The notes: a model not told the origin generated them from the letters alone. Counted from the stretch's first letter, positions 24,692 through 34,129 are shown. The stretch is 64,000 nt of DNA from Cupriavidus pauculus (GCF_003854935.1 NZ_CP033971.1:248001-312000); one strand, 5' to 3'. Translations and numbers: made by a program.

Positions 24692-25642
24692 TTACTCACC
24701 GTTGCGCGCCAGACGTCGCCATTGCCCCGGCGTCATGTTCATCCTGTTAGTGAATACCCGACGGAAGGCGGCAACGGACTGATATCCGACCGAGTCGGCC
24801 ACCGCCTCCGTGGTCATCGTCGGCTTCTTCAATTCGTTGGCGGCTATGCTTATCCGGATATCAGTTAGCAGGTCGTTTGCCGAGCGCCCGAGCGTGGACT
24901 GAAAGTGCCGCATAAACGTGGCGCGGGACATATTGCACAAGCCTGCTAGGTCGGACAGACTCCAGGGCCGAGCCGGATCGGCGAACATGGCTGAAATAGC
25001 CGGGGCCAGTCGTGGGTGGCCGGCAAGCGCCAATAAGCCCTCGGGCGACTGCTCCAACTCACTCGCGGCGCGCAGCACAAGAGTGAATAGCGCGAAGCTC
25101 AGCGCGTTGAGCATGGCGTTGCCTCCGGGCTTGTCGCCGGTAGCCTCCATGCGCATCAGTCCCACGAGGCTTGCAAGATCTGTCGAGGCCGACATGATGC
25201 CGTCTTCCCCGTCTACGGACCGTACCACCAACCTTTCCGGAAGATAATCGCGGATGATCCGATCATGGGGCGACCGGATACAAAACCGCCCGCAAAGCAT
25301 GTCGAGACGTTCCCCGTCGCCGTCGTTCTCGCTAAGCAGGAATCCCGCGGAGCCCTGTCGATTGTTGGTCAGACGGGGTGCGTGTCCGCTGCCATCGTGC
25401 AACACATGGGCCGACCCGTGCGGTAACAGTACGATATCGCCGCCCAGGAGCTCCTTAAATGAGCCTGTCTGTGGATCCTCAAGAATGGCCCTACCCTTGA
25501 GGACGACGTGGTAAGGAATTTCATGCGGTGCGGACTGATCCCATGCGACACGCCATGGCGCGCCATAGATGCAGCGAACCTCAAGTTGGCCTGTGACGTT
25601 GATCATTTGCAGGAGTTGGCTCAACCAGTCGACTTGGGACAT
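24692..25642 (-). CDS. RclR-like AraC-family regulator
   Basis: A 316-residue AraC regulator with an N-terminal cupin (about 10-190) and a C-terminal HTH pair (about 215-310: WSLSDLAGLCNMSRATFMRH, AVADSVGYQSVAAFRRVFTN). RclR senses hypochlorite through two N-terminal Cys; here Cys24 (LEVRCIYGAPW) and a Cys in RLDMLCGRF sit at corresponding places, so redox sensing may be kept. The RclC-like gene lies about 250 bp downstream on the same strand. Family placement is firm; the RclR role is inferred. Confidence 0.82.
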   Translation of the reverse strand: MSQVDWLSQLLQMINVTGQLEVRCIYGAPWRVAWDQSAPHEIPYHVVLKGRAILEDPQTGSFKELLGGDIVLLPHGSAHVLHDGSGHAPRLTNNRQGSAGFLLSENDGDGERLDMLCGRFCIRSPHDRIIRDYLPERLVVRSVDGEDGIMSASTDLASLVGLMRMEATGDKPGGNAMLNALSFALFTLVLRAASELEQSPEGLLALAGHPRLAPAISAMFADPARPWSLSDLAGLCNMSRATFMRHFQSTLGRSANDLLTDIRISIAANELKKPTMTTEAVADSVGYQSVAAFRRVFTNRMNMTPGQWRRLARNGE

Positions 25643-25868
25643 AGGACCTCGAAAACATCAAGCGCTAGAGCGAAATATACTGATTTGGTCGCACATCTGT
25701 TATACCGGACCGATGGTCTGAGCCGGCACGCGCATCAGCACCCCGCCCGTCTGCGCGGCCGCCCGGCTGCCCGGCTGCGGGAAGGGCGATCACCCTGTCC
25801 GGCATAGAAGGGCAGGAGCGATCCCCGCGCTGGCCAGGTCCTGACGATGGTGTATTCGCGTCAGCGGA

Positions 25869-26318
25869 TTAGCGCAAGCGCCTTCGATACTGGACGAAAC
25901 CCGTACGTGCAGCGACGCGGTCGTAAAGCTGCATGCCGCGATGGTTAGATTCGTGTGTCAGCCAGTGCACACGAGGCGCACCCCAGCGATTCGCATGCGC
26001 GCAAACATGCTCGATGAGTGCACGACCGATGTCGGACCCGCGCGCATGGTCCACCACGAACAGATCCTGTAGGTAGCAATCGTCGCCGACTGTCCAGACA
26101 GAACGATGGTAGGTGACATGCACAATCCCAGTGCCTGTTCGCCTACGATGGCCAGCGCTGCATACATTGGTTCGTTAGGGTCTAGAAAGCGCTGCCAGGT
26201 ATCGTGTGTCACGGAGTCCGCGATCTCTACGTTATAGATTCGCTAATAGCTTTTCCAAAACGGCAGCGAGGTGTTGAAAATCTTGGCAATCGATGGCCCT
26301 GACCGTAATGGTTTGCAT
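25869..26318 (-). pseudogene. GNAT acetyltransferase, frameshifted
   Basis: Three frames join into one GNAT-family N-acetyltransferase. MQTITVRAIDCQDFQHLAAV begins at an ATG with GGGAG upstream; a second frame reads THDTWQRFLDPNEPMYAALA; the third reads VHVTYHRSVWTVGDDCYLQD followed by the acetyl-CoA loop DHARGSDIGRALIEHV and ends at 25869. Frameshifts near 26240 and 26120 separate them, so no full-length enzyme can be made without recoding. A sequencing error is a lesser possibility given two separate breaks. Confidence 0.75.
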
Positions 26319-26438
26319 ACGATCTCCCTGCGATACGTGGTGTGCGTTGCAGCGCCGGTCGTCACATATGGCATGCCAAGCCTGCCACATAGGCGACGTC
26401 GGTCGGCTGTGGGTTGCGGTGACTAGGGCAATCTTTGG

Positions 26439-27134
26439 CTAGGCTGCCGTCACTTCGAGTCCGCGTTGCACGCCGGGACGGCAGAGGCCACGGTCGAGCC
26501 ACTGTTGAACACGAGCAAAGCGTTCGAAGCCGACGAGCTCACGGGCTTCGTAAAAGCCGATCAGATTGCGCACCCAACCTAGCAGTGAGATATCGGCGAT
26601 GCTATAGTCGCGCCCCATCACCCAGTCTCTGCCTGCGAGCCGTTCGTCAAGCACGCCGAGCAGCCGCGCTGATTCAGTTAGGTAGCGCTCGAGCGGGCGC
26701 TTGTCTTCATAGGCTTTGCCGGCAAATTTGTTGAAGAACCCAACCTGGCCGAACATCGGTCCGACACCGCCTACCTGCCACATCACCCACTGAATGGTTT
26801 CGTAGCGGGTGGCGGGATCAGTAGACAGAAACCGTCCCGTCTTGTCCGCGAGATAGATCAGGATCGCTCCCGATTCGAACAACGCCAGGGGCTGTTCACC
26901 TGGCCCATGCGGATCGTAAATCGCAGGAATCTTGCCATTCGGGTTGAGCGCGACAAATGCCGGATCATGGTGCTCGTGAGCGATGATGTCGACGCGATGC
27001 GGCTCATAAGCGAGACCCGTTTCTTCCAACATGATGCCCACCTTCACGCCGTTTGGCGTCGGTAAGGAAAACAGCTGCATTCGATCGGGGTGCCGTGCAG
27101 GCCAGCGCGAAAAAATTGGATGATTGAGGGTCAC
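26439..27134 (-). CDS. Glutathione S-transferase, YfcG/Nu-class-like
   Basis: A 231-residue GST. The N-terminal thioredoxin-like domain includes LFSLPTPNGVKVGIMLEETG, with the Thr-Pro-Asn catalytic motif of YfcG-type enzymes, NPNGKIPAI (cis-Pro) and ALFESGAILIYLADK (Glu-Ser binding glutathione gamma-glutamate). The helical C-terminal domain holds YSIADISLLGWVRN. YfcG has disulfide-bond reductase activity with glutathione. The GTG start is chosen for GAGGA six bases upstream and because it yields the usual WPARHPDRMQLFS lead-in. Confidence 0.9.
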   Translation of the reverse strand: MTLNHPIFSRWPARHPDRMQLFSLPTPNGVKVGIMLEETGLAYEPHRVDIIAHEHHDPAFVALNPNGKIPAIYDPHGPGEQPLALFESGAILIYLADKTGRFLSTDPATRYETIQWVMWQVGGVGPMFGQVGFFNKFAGKAYEDKRPLERYLTESARLLGVLDERLAGRDWVMGRDYSIADISLLGWVRNLIGFYEARELVGFERFARVQQWLDRGLCRPGVQRGLEVTAA

Positions 27135-27289
27135 TGTCTTCCTCGAGATATTGTCAACTTGTACAAAGATTACCGAGGCACCCCAAGACACATGCTTTGG
27201 GATACCTCAGACCTTCGTTGTTACGTCAGGCTCCACCGCTCAATACTTCGGCCGATTCTCGGTGCGAAGCCGATGGCGCTTGATTTGGC

Positions 27290-27835
27290 TCAAATCGATC
27301 CCGCCGGTGCCACAGCAGGGAAGTCTTTATCTGGATCGAACACGTTGTTAAAGTAGTTGGTGAGCGAGTACATGGCTACGAGCGCGACGATCTCCATGAG
27401 ATTGGCATCTGTGTAGCCGGCTTCGCGAACGGCGCTCAGATCGGCGTCGCTGACTTGGCCGCGGGTCAAGATGACCTTGCGTGCAAACTGCAGTGCTGCA
27501 TCGCGCTTGGGCTCACTGGCGTGCCCCTTGCGGGCCAGGAGGATTTCGTCGGGGGGCAACTTGGCCATGTGCGCGGCCGTAAAGCTATGCACGGTCAGGC
27601 AGTAGTTGCAACCATTCACCTCGGACACAGCCAGGCCGATACCGTCGCGCGTCTTTACATCGAGCGCCTTGCTCAGGCCGGCTAGGAGCGTCGCCCATGC
27701 GTTAAACGCAATCGGACTCTGCGCGAAGCTCGCCATCATGTTCGGCGTGAAGCCGATGTTTCTCGTGAATGCATCGAGCGTCGCCCTCGATTCGGCCGGT
27801 ACCTGTTCCGAGTTCAGCACTGCGGTTCTTGCCAT
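27290..27835 (-). CDS. AhpD-like/carboxymuconolactone-decarboxylase-family peroxidase
   Basis: A 181-residue alkylhydroperoxidase-like protein. The signature SEVNGCNYCLTVHSFTAAHM contains Glu, CxxC and His, the proton-relay and redox centre of AhpD. Length fits the YciW/AhpD-like single-domain group. AAGGAG sits 6 bases before the second of two adjacent ATGs, which is used. It lies 37 bp downstream of the nitroreductase gene on the same strand, forming an operon probably concerned with oxidative or electrophile stress. Confidence 0.88.
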   Translation of the reverse strand: MARTAVLNSEQVPAESRATLDAFTRNIGFTPNMMASFAQSPIAFNAWATLLAGLSKALDVKTRDGIGLAVSEVNGCNYCLTVHSFTAAHMAKLPPDEILLARKGHASEPKRDAALQFARKVILTRGQVSDADLSAVREAGYTDANLMEIVALVAMYSLTNYFNNVFDPDKDFPAVAPAGSI

Positions 27836-27872
27836 CATGGACTCCTTGGATAAATGGAAAAGTGATTGACGG

Positions 27873-28508
27873 TTAAACGAGATCCAGCACGTCGGCCACG
27901 GGCAGGCGCGGCTTCTGCGCCCAGTTTCCGGGACGCTCGACGCCCACGGAGAGCAGCATGACCGGCACCTCGTTGGCTGCCAGTCCAAACTCTCTATGCA
28001 CCGCCTCGGCATCGAAGCCGATCATCGGGGTCGACCCCAGGCCCAGCGACCGGGCCGCGTAGATCATTGCCGCCGCGCCGAACGTGCCGGTGCGCACGGC
28101 TTCATCCCGCTGGCGTTGCGGATAGTCTTGGTATAGATCGCGTGCGGGGTTTTCCCACTCGGGCACCATCGCTGCCGGCATAACGCCAGCCGCCACCAGT
28201 GGCGCCAGACGTTCCGGAATCACGCTGGCATCGGCCAGTTGGCCGACGATGATGAAGGTCACGGCGGCGTCGGCGATCGCAGGCTGGCTCCAGGCAATCG
28301 GGCTAAGCTTGGCCTTGGCCGCCGCAGTGCGTACGGCGATAAAGCGCCAGTTCTGCATGTGGAACGACGTCGGCGCGGATGTGCCGATGCGCACCAGCTC
28401 GCGAATCTGGTCGTCGCTCAGGGCGGCGGCCGGGTCGTAGTACTTGGCCGCGCTGCGGCTCAGAATGCATTCAATAACGGCGTTGGTCATGTTGATTGCG
28501 GTGGTCAT
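27873..28508 (-). CDS. Nitroreductase-family flavoprotein
   Basis: A 211-residue FMN-dependent oxidoreductase. Typical features: CILSRSAAKYYDP (Arg-Ser binding FMN phosphate), the IGTSAPTSFHMQNWRFIAV helix, and GLGSTPMIGFD plus NEVPVMLLSVG near the C-terminus. The start MTTAINMTNAV is chosen for GGAG seven bases upstream. First gene of an operon with the AhpD-like gene; a LysR gene on the same strand lies about 270 bp upstream. Substrate unknown (quinones or nitro compounds in relatives). Confidence 0.88.
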   Translation of the reverse strand: MTTAINMTNAVIECILSRSAAKYYDPAAALSDDQIRELVRIGTSAPTSFHMQNWRFIAVRTAAAKAKLSPIAWSQPAIADAAVTFIIVGQLADASVIPERLAPLVAAGVMPAAMVPEWENPARDLYQDYPQRQRDEAVRTGTFGAAAMIYAARSLGLGSTPMIGFDAEAVHREFGLAANEVPVMLLSVGVERPGNWAQKPRLPVADVLDLV

Positions 28509-28775
28509 GTTGATCTCCGAGGTCGAAGTCATGCGCCGAAGGCCATTGGGCAAGGCGGCGCGAACTTCCGGCGCGAACGTTTCATAAGTTAGTTGTGAGC
28601 CTCCACTTTAGGTGTGTCGGGTAGCGATTTCGAGTCTGTTTTTGCTCAAAAAAGTGCTCAAAAGGATCAGGTGCATATGACCTTCAAGGCGCAAGGGCAG
28701 CACCGGGCCACCGCGCCTCAGGGGGTGCGTCGTACGTGACATGCGAGGGCAATAAATCCTTGGTATGTGTCTGGA

Positions 28776-29702
28776 TCAGGCCGCGAGCTTTGGCGCCTCA
28801 GCACTGAAATGCGGATGCCGGGAAAATATGTCGGCAGCCCAGTTCACGAACACCCGCACCTTTGCCGACAGGTGCCGATTCTGCGGATACATCGCGGAGA
28901 TCGGTATTGGGTCGGTCTGCCACCCGGACATGATTTCCACCAGCCGGCCACTGCCGACATAAGGCGCGGCTGTCGCCCGTGACATGCGTGCAATGCCGTG
29001 GCCGTCCAACGCGCAGCCAAGAAGGACATCGGTATCATTCGTGGCAATCACTGAGGGCAGCAGCACTTCGCCGCGTTCGCCGCCGCAAGCGAGCGACCAC
29101 GGCGTCGCGCGTCCGGTGCGGTTCGACAGAAAATTCACCGCCTTGTGCTGCGCCAGTTCGGTAAGATCCTCTGGCGTGCCGAAGCGGCGCAGATAGATCG
29201 GCGACGCATAGAGGGCCAGCCGCAGCCAACCTATGCGGCGTGCCACCATGGCTTCTTCCAGCGCGCCCACGCGCAGCACCACGTCGACGCCTTCTTTTAG
29301 CAAGTCAATCGGCTTGCCGTTGCTGGTCAGTTCGAGCCGGAGCTCCGGATACGCATTGCAGAAGTCATGCAGTTGCGGCAGCAGGATCATTTTCGCGATC
29401 CCGCTCGTGGTGTCTACGGTCAGCGTGCCGCGCGGCGAGTTGTTATGGCGCGTTAGCAGATACTCCGCTTCGTCGATATCGGCCAAGATGCGCACGCAGC
29501 GTTCGTAGTAGGCGGCGCCATCGGTAGTCACGCTGATGCGACGCGTCGTCCGGTGCAGCAGCTTGACCGCAAGATGCGTCTCCAGCTTCTGGATCAGCCT
29601 GGTAAGCGTGGCCTTGGGAAGATTCAGCGATTCCGCGGCGCCCGCAAAGGTACCCACATCCACCACCCGCGTGAAAGCCTGCATCGAGACGAGACGATCC
29701 AT
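28776..29702 (-). CDS. LysR-family regulator
   Basis: A 308-residue LysR-type regulator. The N-terminal HTH (MDRLVSMQAFTRVVDVGTFA, AAESLNLPKATLTRLIQKLE, VKLLHRTTRRISVTTDG) is complete and the effector domain (about 90-295) has the usual RGTLTVDTTSGIAK start and GHGIARM core. It lies upstream of the nitroreductase-ahpD operon on the same strand and may regulate it, although divergent arrangement is more usual. Confidence 0.9.
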   Translation of the reverse strand: MDRLVSMQAFTRVVDVGTFAGAAESLNLPKATLTRLIQKLETHLAVKLLHRTTRRISVTTDGAAYYERCVRILADIDEAEYLLTRHNNSPRGTLTVDTTSGIAKMILLPQLHDFCNAYPELRLELTSNGKPIDLLKEGVDVVLRVGALEEAMVARRIGWLRLALYASPIYLRRFGTPEDLTELAQHKAVNFLSNRTGRATPWSLACGGERGEVLLPSVIATNDTDVLLGCALDGHGIARMSRATAAPYVGSGRLVEIMSGWQTDPIPISAMYPQNRHLSAKVRVFVNWAADIFSRHPHFSAEAPKLAA

Positions 29703-30022
29703 GACGACAGCTCTCCAAAGGCGTAGGGCTTAGAGACCGTCTCACGCTTGGCGCTGGCCGAGTGAATAGGAGACCGTCTTGGTGTCCGCATTCTGTACGG
29801 TTGGCGGCGCGATTTGAAGAACCAAGATTTTCGCTTTCGTGTGTACCAAGAATGAAATGCACGAAGGTGCGTTGACGGAACCGGCCAAGCACACTAATAG
29901 TCAGGACGATGTGCTTGCGCCGCCTCGACTTCTCGGATGCGTTAAACGACGCTGATGGTTCGGTAGTAGCCTAGCGCCTGCCAGCACCCTGCTAAGGGTG
30001 GTCTATTGCAGACACCGGATGC
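29703..30022. other. Intergenic stretch
   Basis: No gene recognised between the LysR start and the transporter remnant. Confidence 0.35.
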
Positions 30023-30045
30023 GGATTCAACCGGTCAACGCAACA
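30023..30045. repeat. Diverged short repeat, possible IS end (copy 1)
   Basis: GGATTCAACCGGTCAACGCA followed by ACA. A similar 22-bp sequence occurs near 33257 in the same orientation. It resembles terminal repeats of some insertion sequences but no transposase lies beside it. Confidence 0.3.
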
Positions 30046-30067
30046 GCTTTTTGGAATCGTTCAGCCA

Positions 30068-30290
30068 TGTATCGGACTCTAGTGTTTTGCGTGGACGATA
30101 GCGTGCCGTCTTCCATGCCGCTGGCGACGAGTGGCAAGCTCAAGCACGTGGTGTCGTTGCGGCCAAGCGCCCATGGACCCTGACAATCCGACGGTGGCCA
30201 AAGATGGACTTCCCAGTTCGAAAAATGAAGAACTGGTTTGCGCTACTGGCACCCGCTGGCACACCGGGAGAGATTGTCGCTCTGCGCTAC
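30068..30290 (+). pseudogene. Bug-type (TTT) substrate-binding protein remnant
   Basis: Plus-strand frames join into the C-terminal third of a Bug/TctC-type periplasmic binding protein: VPSSMPLATSGKLKHVVSLR, then NPTVAKDGLP in a second frame, then KMKNWFALLAPAGTPGEIVA in a third. The order SGKL..., PTVAE.GLPGF, W.GL.APAGTP..IV is characteristic. Two frameshifts and missing ends make it a dead fragment. Confidence 0.7.
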
Positions 30291-30898
30291 CACGTACTTG
30301 CTCTGGCAAACTCTGCTTCGTTCGGCTTCGGGCCCGCCAGCCCAACCTACACATCGAGCGTATCGAGGTAGCGCTTGCCGCGCTTCCAGAGACTGATGCG
30401 AAGTTCCTTCGCGAACTAGCTAAGGCGTTCCAGTGCTATGTAAAGCTTGCTGCCGTCTTTCGCATCTTCATCAGATACCACGATGAAAGTCCGCAGGTCG
30501 AGGTGTCATCGATCCGTTATTACGATGTGGACAATCCTAACGACGGAGCAAAGAGACGATGCTCACTCTCTACCGGGCCGGCTTCAACCGACGTTTGATC
30601 GGCTTGACACGATGGGCGCTGGGTCCGAAATCAACCCAAAAGGAGACATCCGTGGTGTCGCGCCTGGATGTCTCACATGGGTCGACACCGTCCCGTTGCG
30701 ATAATGGCCGGGGTATCGCTATAACCCAGGGCCCGGCATCGGCGCCCCCCGCCCAAACCCCTCCGGTGCCGCCACCGGCGCGTTTCTTCAACGGATAGTT
30801 CAAAAAGGAAAAGACCGCGCTTCCACGCGATAGCCTTCCTGTTGCATTCCCTAGAATCACCTCGTCTCGAATCTGGACAAGTGCACCAGGGAGTCAAC
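30291..30898. other. Degenerate region
   Basis: No identifiable gene. A minus-strand segment near 30360-30500 reads DLRTFIVVSDEDAKDGSKLY with stops on either side and may be further coding debris of unknown origin. Confidence 0.3.
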
Positions 30899-31021
30899 AT
30901 GTGGATCGGCGGTCTCGCCTTGCGCAGACCCTATGCCTTCATCGTGCTCGCCATCCTGCTGTTGCTGGGCGGCGTGGTGGCCGTCCTGCGCATGCCGACG
31001 GGGAGGGAGCGAACACACTAG
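30899..31021 (+). pseudogene. RND efflux transporter, 5' remnant
   Basis: A frame of 40 codons starts at an ATG with GGGAG 6 bases upstream and reads MWIGGLALRRPYAFIVLAIL then LLLGGVVAVLRMPT, the first transmembrane helix of MdtB/AcrB-type RND pumps. Homology ends at MPT and a stop follows six codons later. The translation signals are intact, so a short membrane peptide could still be made. Confidence 0.6.
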
Positions 31022-31224
31022 CTATCCCCATCGGGACCATCATTTCCCGTCTTTTCCGTGCCAAGAAATCACTGCGCGAACTGATTGACGGCGAGACATT
31101 TCATCCGCCTCTTCAGATTCTTAAACGGCCGCCCTGTTGCCCCAGCGTCGACGGCGAGCTAGACGCCACATCGGGGGGAAAAATCGAGGCGATGATTGCG
31201 AGTAAGCCAACGCGGTTGTGTTGA
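31009..31224 (+). pseudogene. ECF sigma factor, 3' remnant
   Basis: Directly after the RND piece, another frame reads ANTLAIPIGTIISRLFRAKK followed by SLRELIDGE, the recognition helix of sigma region 4 (GIP.GTV.SRL.RA...LR.L) in ECF sigma factors. The rest of the frame is not family-like. Two unrelated gene pieces thus meet within 12 bp. Confidence 0.6.
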
Positions 31225-31449
31225 AATCGAGCGGATCCGGCTCGAATCACAACGCCTGCGCGAGGCCAGCCCCTGCTGACACCCGGCGGGGCGCGATCCA
31301 TTTCGCATCCGTGGGCCTCTGCGTGACCGCTTTCATCCCAACCCGAGTTAAAAAAATGAAGAGCGGTGGGAATAGCGGTGCATGCGGTTCGTCCTACTGG
31401 AACCCAACGCTTGAATGCTTCATGCGTATGACCATCGAAAGGATCGAAC
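31225..31449. other. Intergenic stretch
   Basis: No gene recognised upstream of the hydrolase gene. Confidence 0.35.
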
Positions 31450-32232
31450 ATGAAACTGACCCACACCCTCCTGGCCGCCATGGCCACCGTCGCAGCCACC
31501 GTCACGCCCGCCGCCTGGGCCGATGACAACAGCACCATCAGCACGGCACCGATCCGCAATGTAGTGCTCGTCCATGGCCTTTACGCCGATGGATCGAGCT
31601 GGCAGAAAGTCATCGCGCAGTTACAGGAGAAAGGACTGCATGTGACCTCCGTGCAGAATCCGACAACGTCACTCGACGCGGACGTCGATGCGGTAAAGCG
31701 CACGCTGGCCCAGCAGGACGGTCCGACCTTGCTCGTTGCTCATTCTTACGGTGGCATGGTGATTTCTCAGGCCGGTGACGATCCGAAGGTCGCCGGGCTT
31801 GTCTATATCGCGGCGCGCGCGCCGGATGCTGGCGAAGACTATGCAGCGCTTACACGCAAGTTCACGCCTACGCCGGCTTCGCAAGGGCTGCAATGGTCAG
31901 GCGACGGATATGGCAAGCTGTCCGAGCAGGCGTTTGTGAAGGACTTCGCCGGTGACCTGCCCGTTAAGGAAGCGAAAGGCTACCACGCGGTACAGCAGCC
32001 AATGGGTAAGGCCATCACGATGGCAAAGACAACGATCGCAGCGTGGCATCAGAAACCCACCTGGTATGCGGTGTCGACGGAGGACCGCACCATCGACCCC
32101 AACCTTCAGCGCTTCATGGCGAAGCGCATGGGCGCACATACGATCGAAATTGCGTCCAGCCACGTATCACTTCTGTCGCATCCCGCCGAAGTCAGCAATC
32201 TGATTCTCGACGCGGCGAATCATCGTCAGTGA
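31450..32232 (+). CDS. Secreted alpha/beta hydrolase
   Basis: A 260-residue hydrolase with a signal peptide (about 1-24, cleavage after AWA). The fold is clear from VVLVHGLYADGSSWQKV (HG oxyanion turn), the nucleophile elbow LLVAHSYGGMVIS (Ser about 98) and the catalytic His in SSHVSLLSHPAEV; an acidic residue in STEDRTIDPN completes the triad. It belongs to the small EstC-like group, often found near stress genes. Expected in the periplasm. Substrate unknown. Confidence 0.88.
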   Translation: MKLTHTLLAAMATVAATVTPAAWADDNSTISTAPIRNVVLVHGLYADGSSWQKVIAQLQEKGLHVTSVQNPTTSLDADVDAVKRTLAQQDGPTLLVAHSYGGMVISQAGDDPKVAGLVYIAARAPDAGEDYAALTRKFTPTPASQGLQWSGDGYGKLSEQAFVKDFAGDLPVKEAKGYHAVQQPMGKAITMAKTTIAAWHQKPTWYAVSTEDRTIDPNLQRFMAKRMGAHTIEIASSHVSLLSHPAEVSNLILDAANHRQ

Positions 32233-32724
32233 TTCGCAACCGGGTATCCCACACGAAGAGCACGTCAATGCCAAGGTAACGCTGTCGTGCCCTTCCTCCC
32301 AGATTGTCCCCTGATAGTAGGAATCGGCTTTACCGATCTTGGCACACGTGACTTGGCCCCCAGGCTACGGGCCGTTCCTTTCGACATTACGCTGGAACAA
32401 TGGATTACAAAAGCTCTCCAAGGCGGCTCTTCAGCACCTTCTTGCTGTAGTCCCCCGCAATGGCGGCCTACTGAAGCGCTAATTGCATGGCGATTAATTG
32501 CATTTAATGCGAACAGTCGACTAGAGGCCCACACTACCCCGGAAGCGCCAAATGGGGCTATAGATACGACCTAAATAGCCATGGCCCAATAATTGTGCGC
32601 AGCCGCGGATCAATAATCACATTCACTTGTAATGCAATAGGCATCGACTATGTTGGAGCCAAAGCGAGACAGATGGGCGTCTTGCGCGAAGGGCATATAG
32701 CGATAATCGGAGAGGGGACGCATC
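32233..32724. other. Gene-free stretch
   Basis: About 490 bp, AT-richer near 32490-32640. Overlapping 89-95-codon frames on both strands lack ribosome sites and recognisable motifs. Confidence 0.4.
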
Positions 32725-33108
32725 ATGGGTGTACAACTCAACCACACGATCGTCTGGTGCAGCGATAAAGAAAGATCGGCAAGGTTCCTCGTGGCCACTT
32801 TAGGGCTGCCAAGCCCCGTCCCCTTTGGGCAGATGCTGGTCGTCCAACTCGATAACGGTGTCTCGCTCGACTTCTTCGAGCGCGATGGCGCAATTTCCAT
32901 GCAGCACTACGCATTCCTGCTCAGCGAGGAAGAGTTCGACCGCGTCTTCGCACGCGTTCGTGACAGAGGAATTCAGTACTGGGGGGACCCCAGCAAACGG
33001 CGGGCCAGCGAAACCTACCTGCACAATGGCGGCCGGGGAATGTATTTCGACGATCCTGACGGTCATTTTCTTGAGGTGATGACCCGCCCTTACGCGATCG
33101 GCGGCTAA
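32725..33108 (+). CDS. VOC/glyoxalase-family protein
   Basis: A 127-residue vicinal-oxygen-chelate protein. The two beta-alpha-beta-beta-beta modules are visible: LNHTIVWCSDKERSARFLVA (metal His about 6) and the second half with MQHYAFLLSEEEFDRVFARV and GRGMYFDDPDGHFLEVMTRP (metal Glu at FLE). Good GAGGGG ribosome site. Such proteins act as dioxygenases, lyases or resistance proteins; the substrate is not evident. Confidence 0.88.
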   Translation: MGVQLNHTIVWCSDKERSARFLVATLGLPSPVPFGQMLVVQLDNGVSLDFFERDGAISMQHYAFLLSEEEFDRVFARVRDRGIQYWGDPSKRRASETYLHNGGRGMYFDDPDGHFLEVMTRPYAIGG

Positions 33109-33579
33109 CGCGCGATCCGATCCGAGTCCTCCATGCTAATGAGTAGATTTCTGCGCAGATCGAACCGGTGCCGGCGGAAGCGTAGATCATCACGCGCCCT
33201 GGCAGCCGCTGTCTGACGTCGAGCGGGGAGCTTCAGCGAGGACCGGGTTCGGCTGTGGATTCAACTGGCCGATGCAACGGTCTGACGAACGTCTGCTCTA
33301 CGAGCATGAACAGACGCTTGTTCGGCTTCGTGATCGATCCCGATCACGACAAGGTCTGTTTCGGCCCGTTTCGCCGCCTCTACCGGCATTCACAACAAGC
33401 CACTTAGCTCCCACCAAAGCCTGTGACGGAGCTTGATACCGCTTCATTGGCATGCGCTCCTCATGAGCTCCAGTTTGCCAAGCGAGACGCTGCAGGAAGT
33501 CAATATGTCAATGAGTCGTGCGCGCACGCATTGCAACTGTACCCTCGCCACGTCTCCGTTTGGAATCGTTACGTAGACC
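33109..33579. other. Gene-poor stretch with second short repeat
   Basis: GGATTCAACTGGCCGATGCA at 33257 repeats, with about four changes, the sequence at 30023. A 34-codon frame (MNRRLFGFVIDPDHDKVCFG, from 33307) is uninterrupted but has no support. Otherwise nothing recognised. Confidence 0.35.
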
Positions 33580-34129
33580 TCAGCGCTCGGTAAGAAATTG
33601 GTGAATCTGCGCGACCACCGCCGCACCTTCTCCTACAGCGGACGCGACCCGCTTATTGGAACCGCAGCGCACGTCGCCAACGGCGAACACGCCTTCGACG
33701 TTGGTTTGCAATGGGCAAACCGCCTCATTGTCATGAGGTACATCGCCTCCCGTCAGAACGAAACAGTTGTTGTGCAACTTCACATCAGAGCTCTTGAGTC
33801 ACGAAGTATTTGGGTTGGCCCCAATGAACAAAAAAAGATGTTGCACGGTCATTGTCCCTTCAATGCCACCAATACCTCGATAGCGTACGGGTTCCAGATG
33901 GTGATCTCCTTCGAGGGCGACGAGTTCCCTGCCCGTGTGCAAAGTGAGGTTCGGCAACGCTCGGACACGCTCGACCAAGTACCGCGACATGCTGTAATCC
34001 AAGCTCTCCGCGCCTGATAAACATGTGGACGTGGGCAGCTTGCGACGAGAGGAACACTGCAGCCTGGCCGGCGGCCAGATTAAACTGCCGGTCCTCGGCG
34101 CCGTTTCCACGGCCCGGGTACCATCGCAC
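33580..34129 (-). pseudogene. Thioredoxin-reductase-like flavoprotein, broken
   Basis: Minus-strand frames join into the C-terminal half of a TrxB-like protein: GQAAVFLSSQAAHVHMFIRR (NADPH-domain helix), then SMSRYLVERVRALPNLTLHT to FLFIGANPNTS, an in-frame TGA where the family has Trp, then VKLHNNCFVLTGG, NVEGVFAVGDVRCGSNKRVA and a normal C-terminus. A frameshift near 34000 and the nonsense codon at about 33798 disable it, and the FAD domain is missing. Confidence 0.75.

Noticed and set aside
30023-33279. A complete insertion sequence bounded by the two 22-bp repeats
   Set aside because: The repeats are direct rather than inverted, diverged, and no transposase lies between them.
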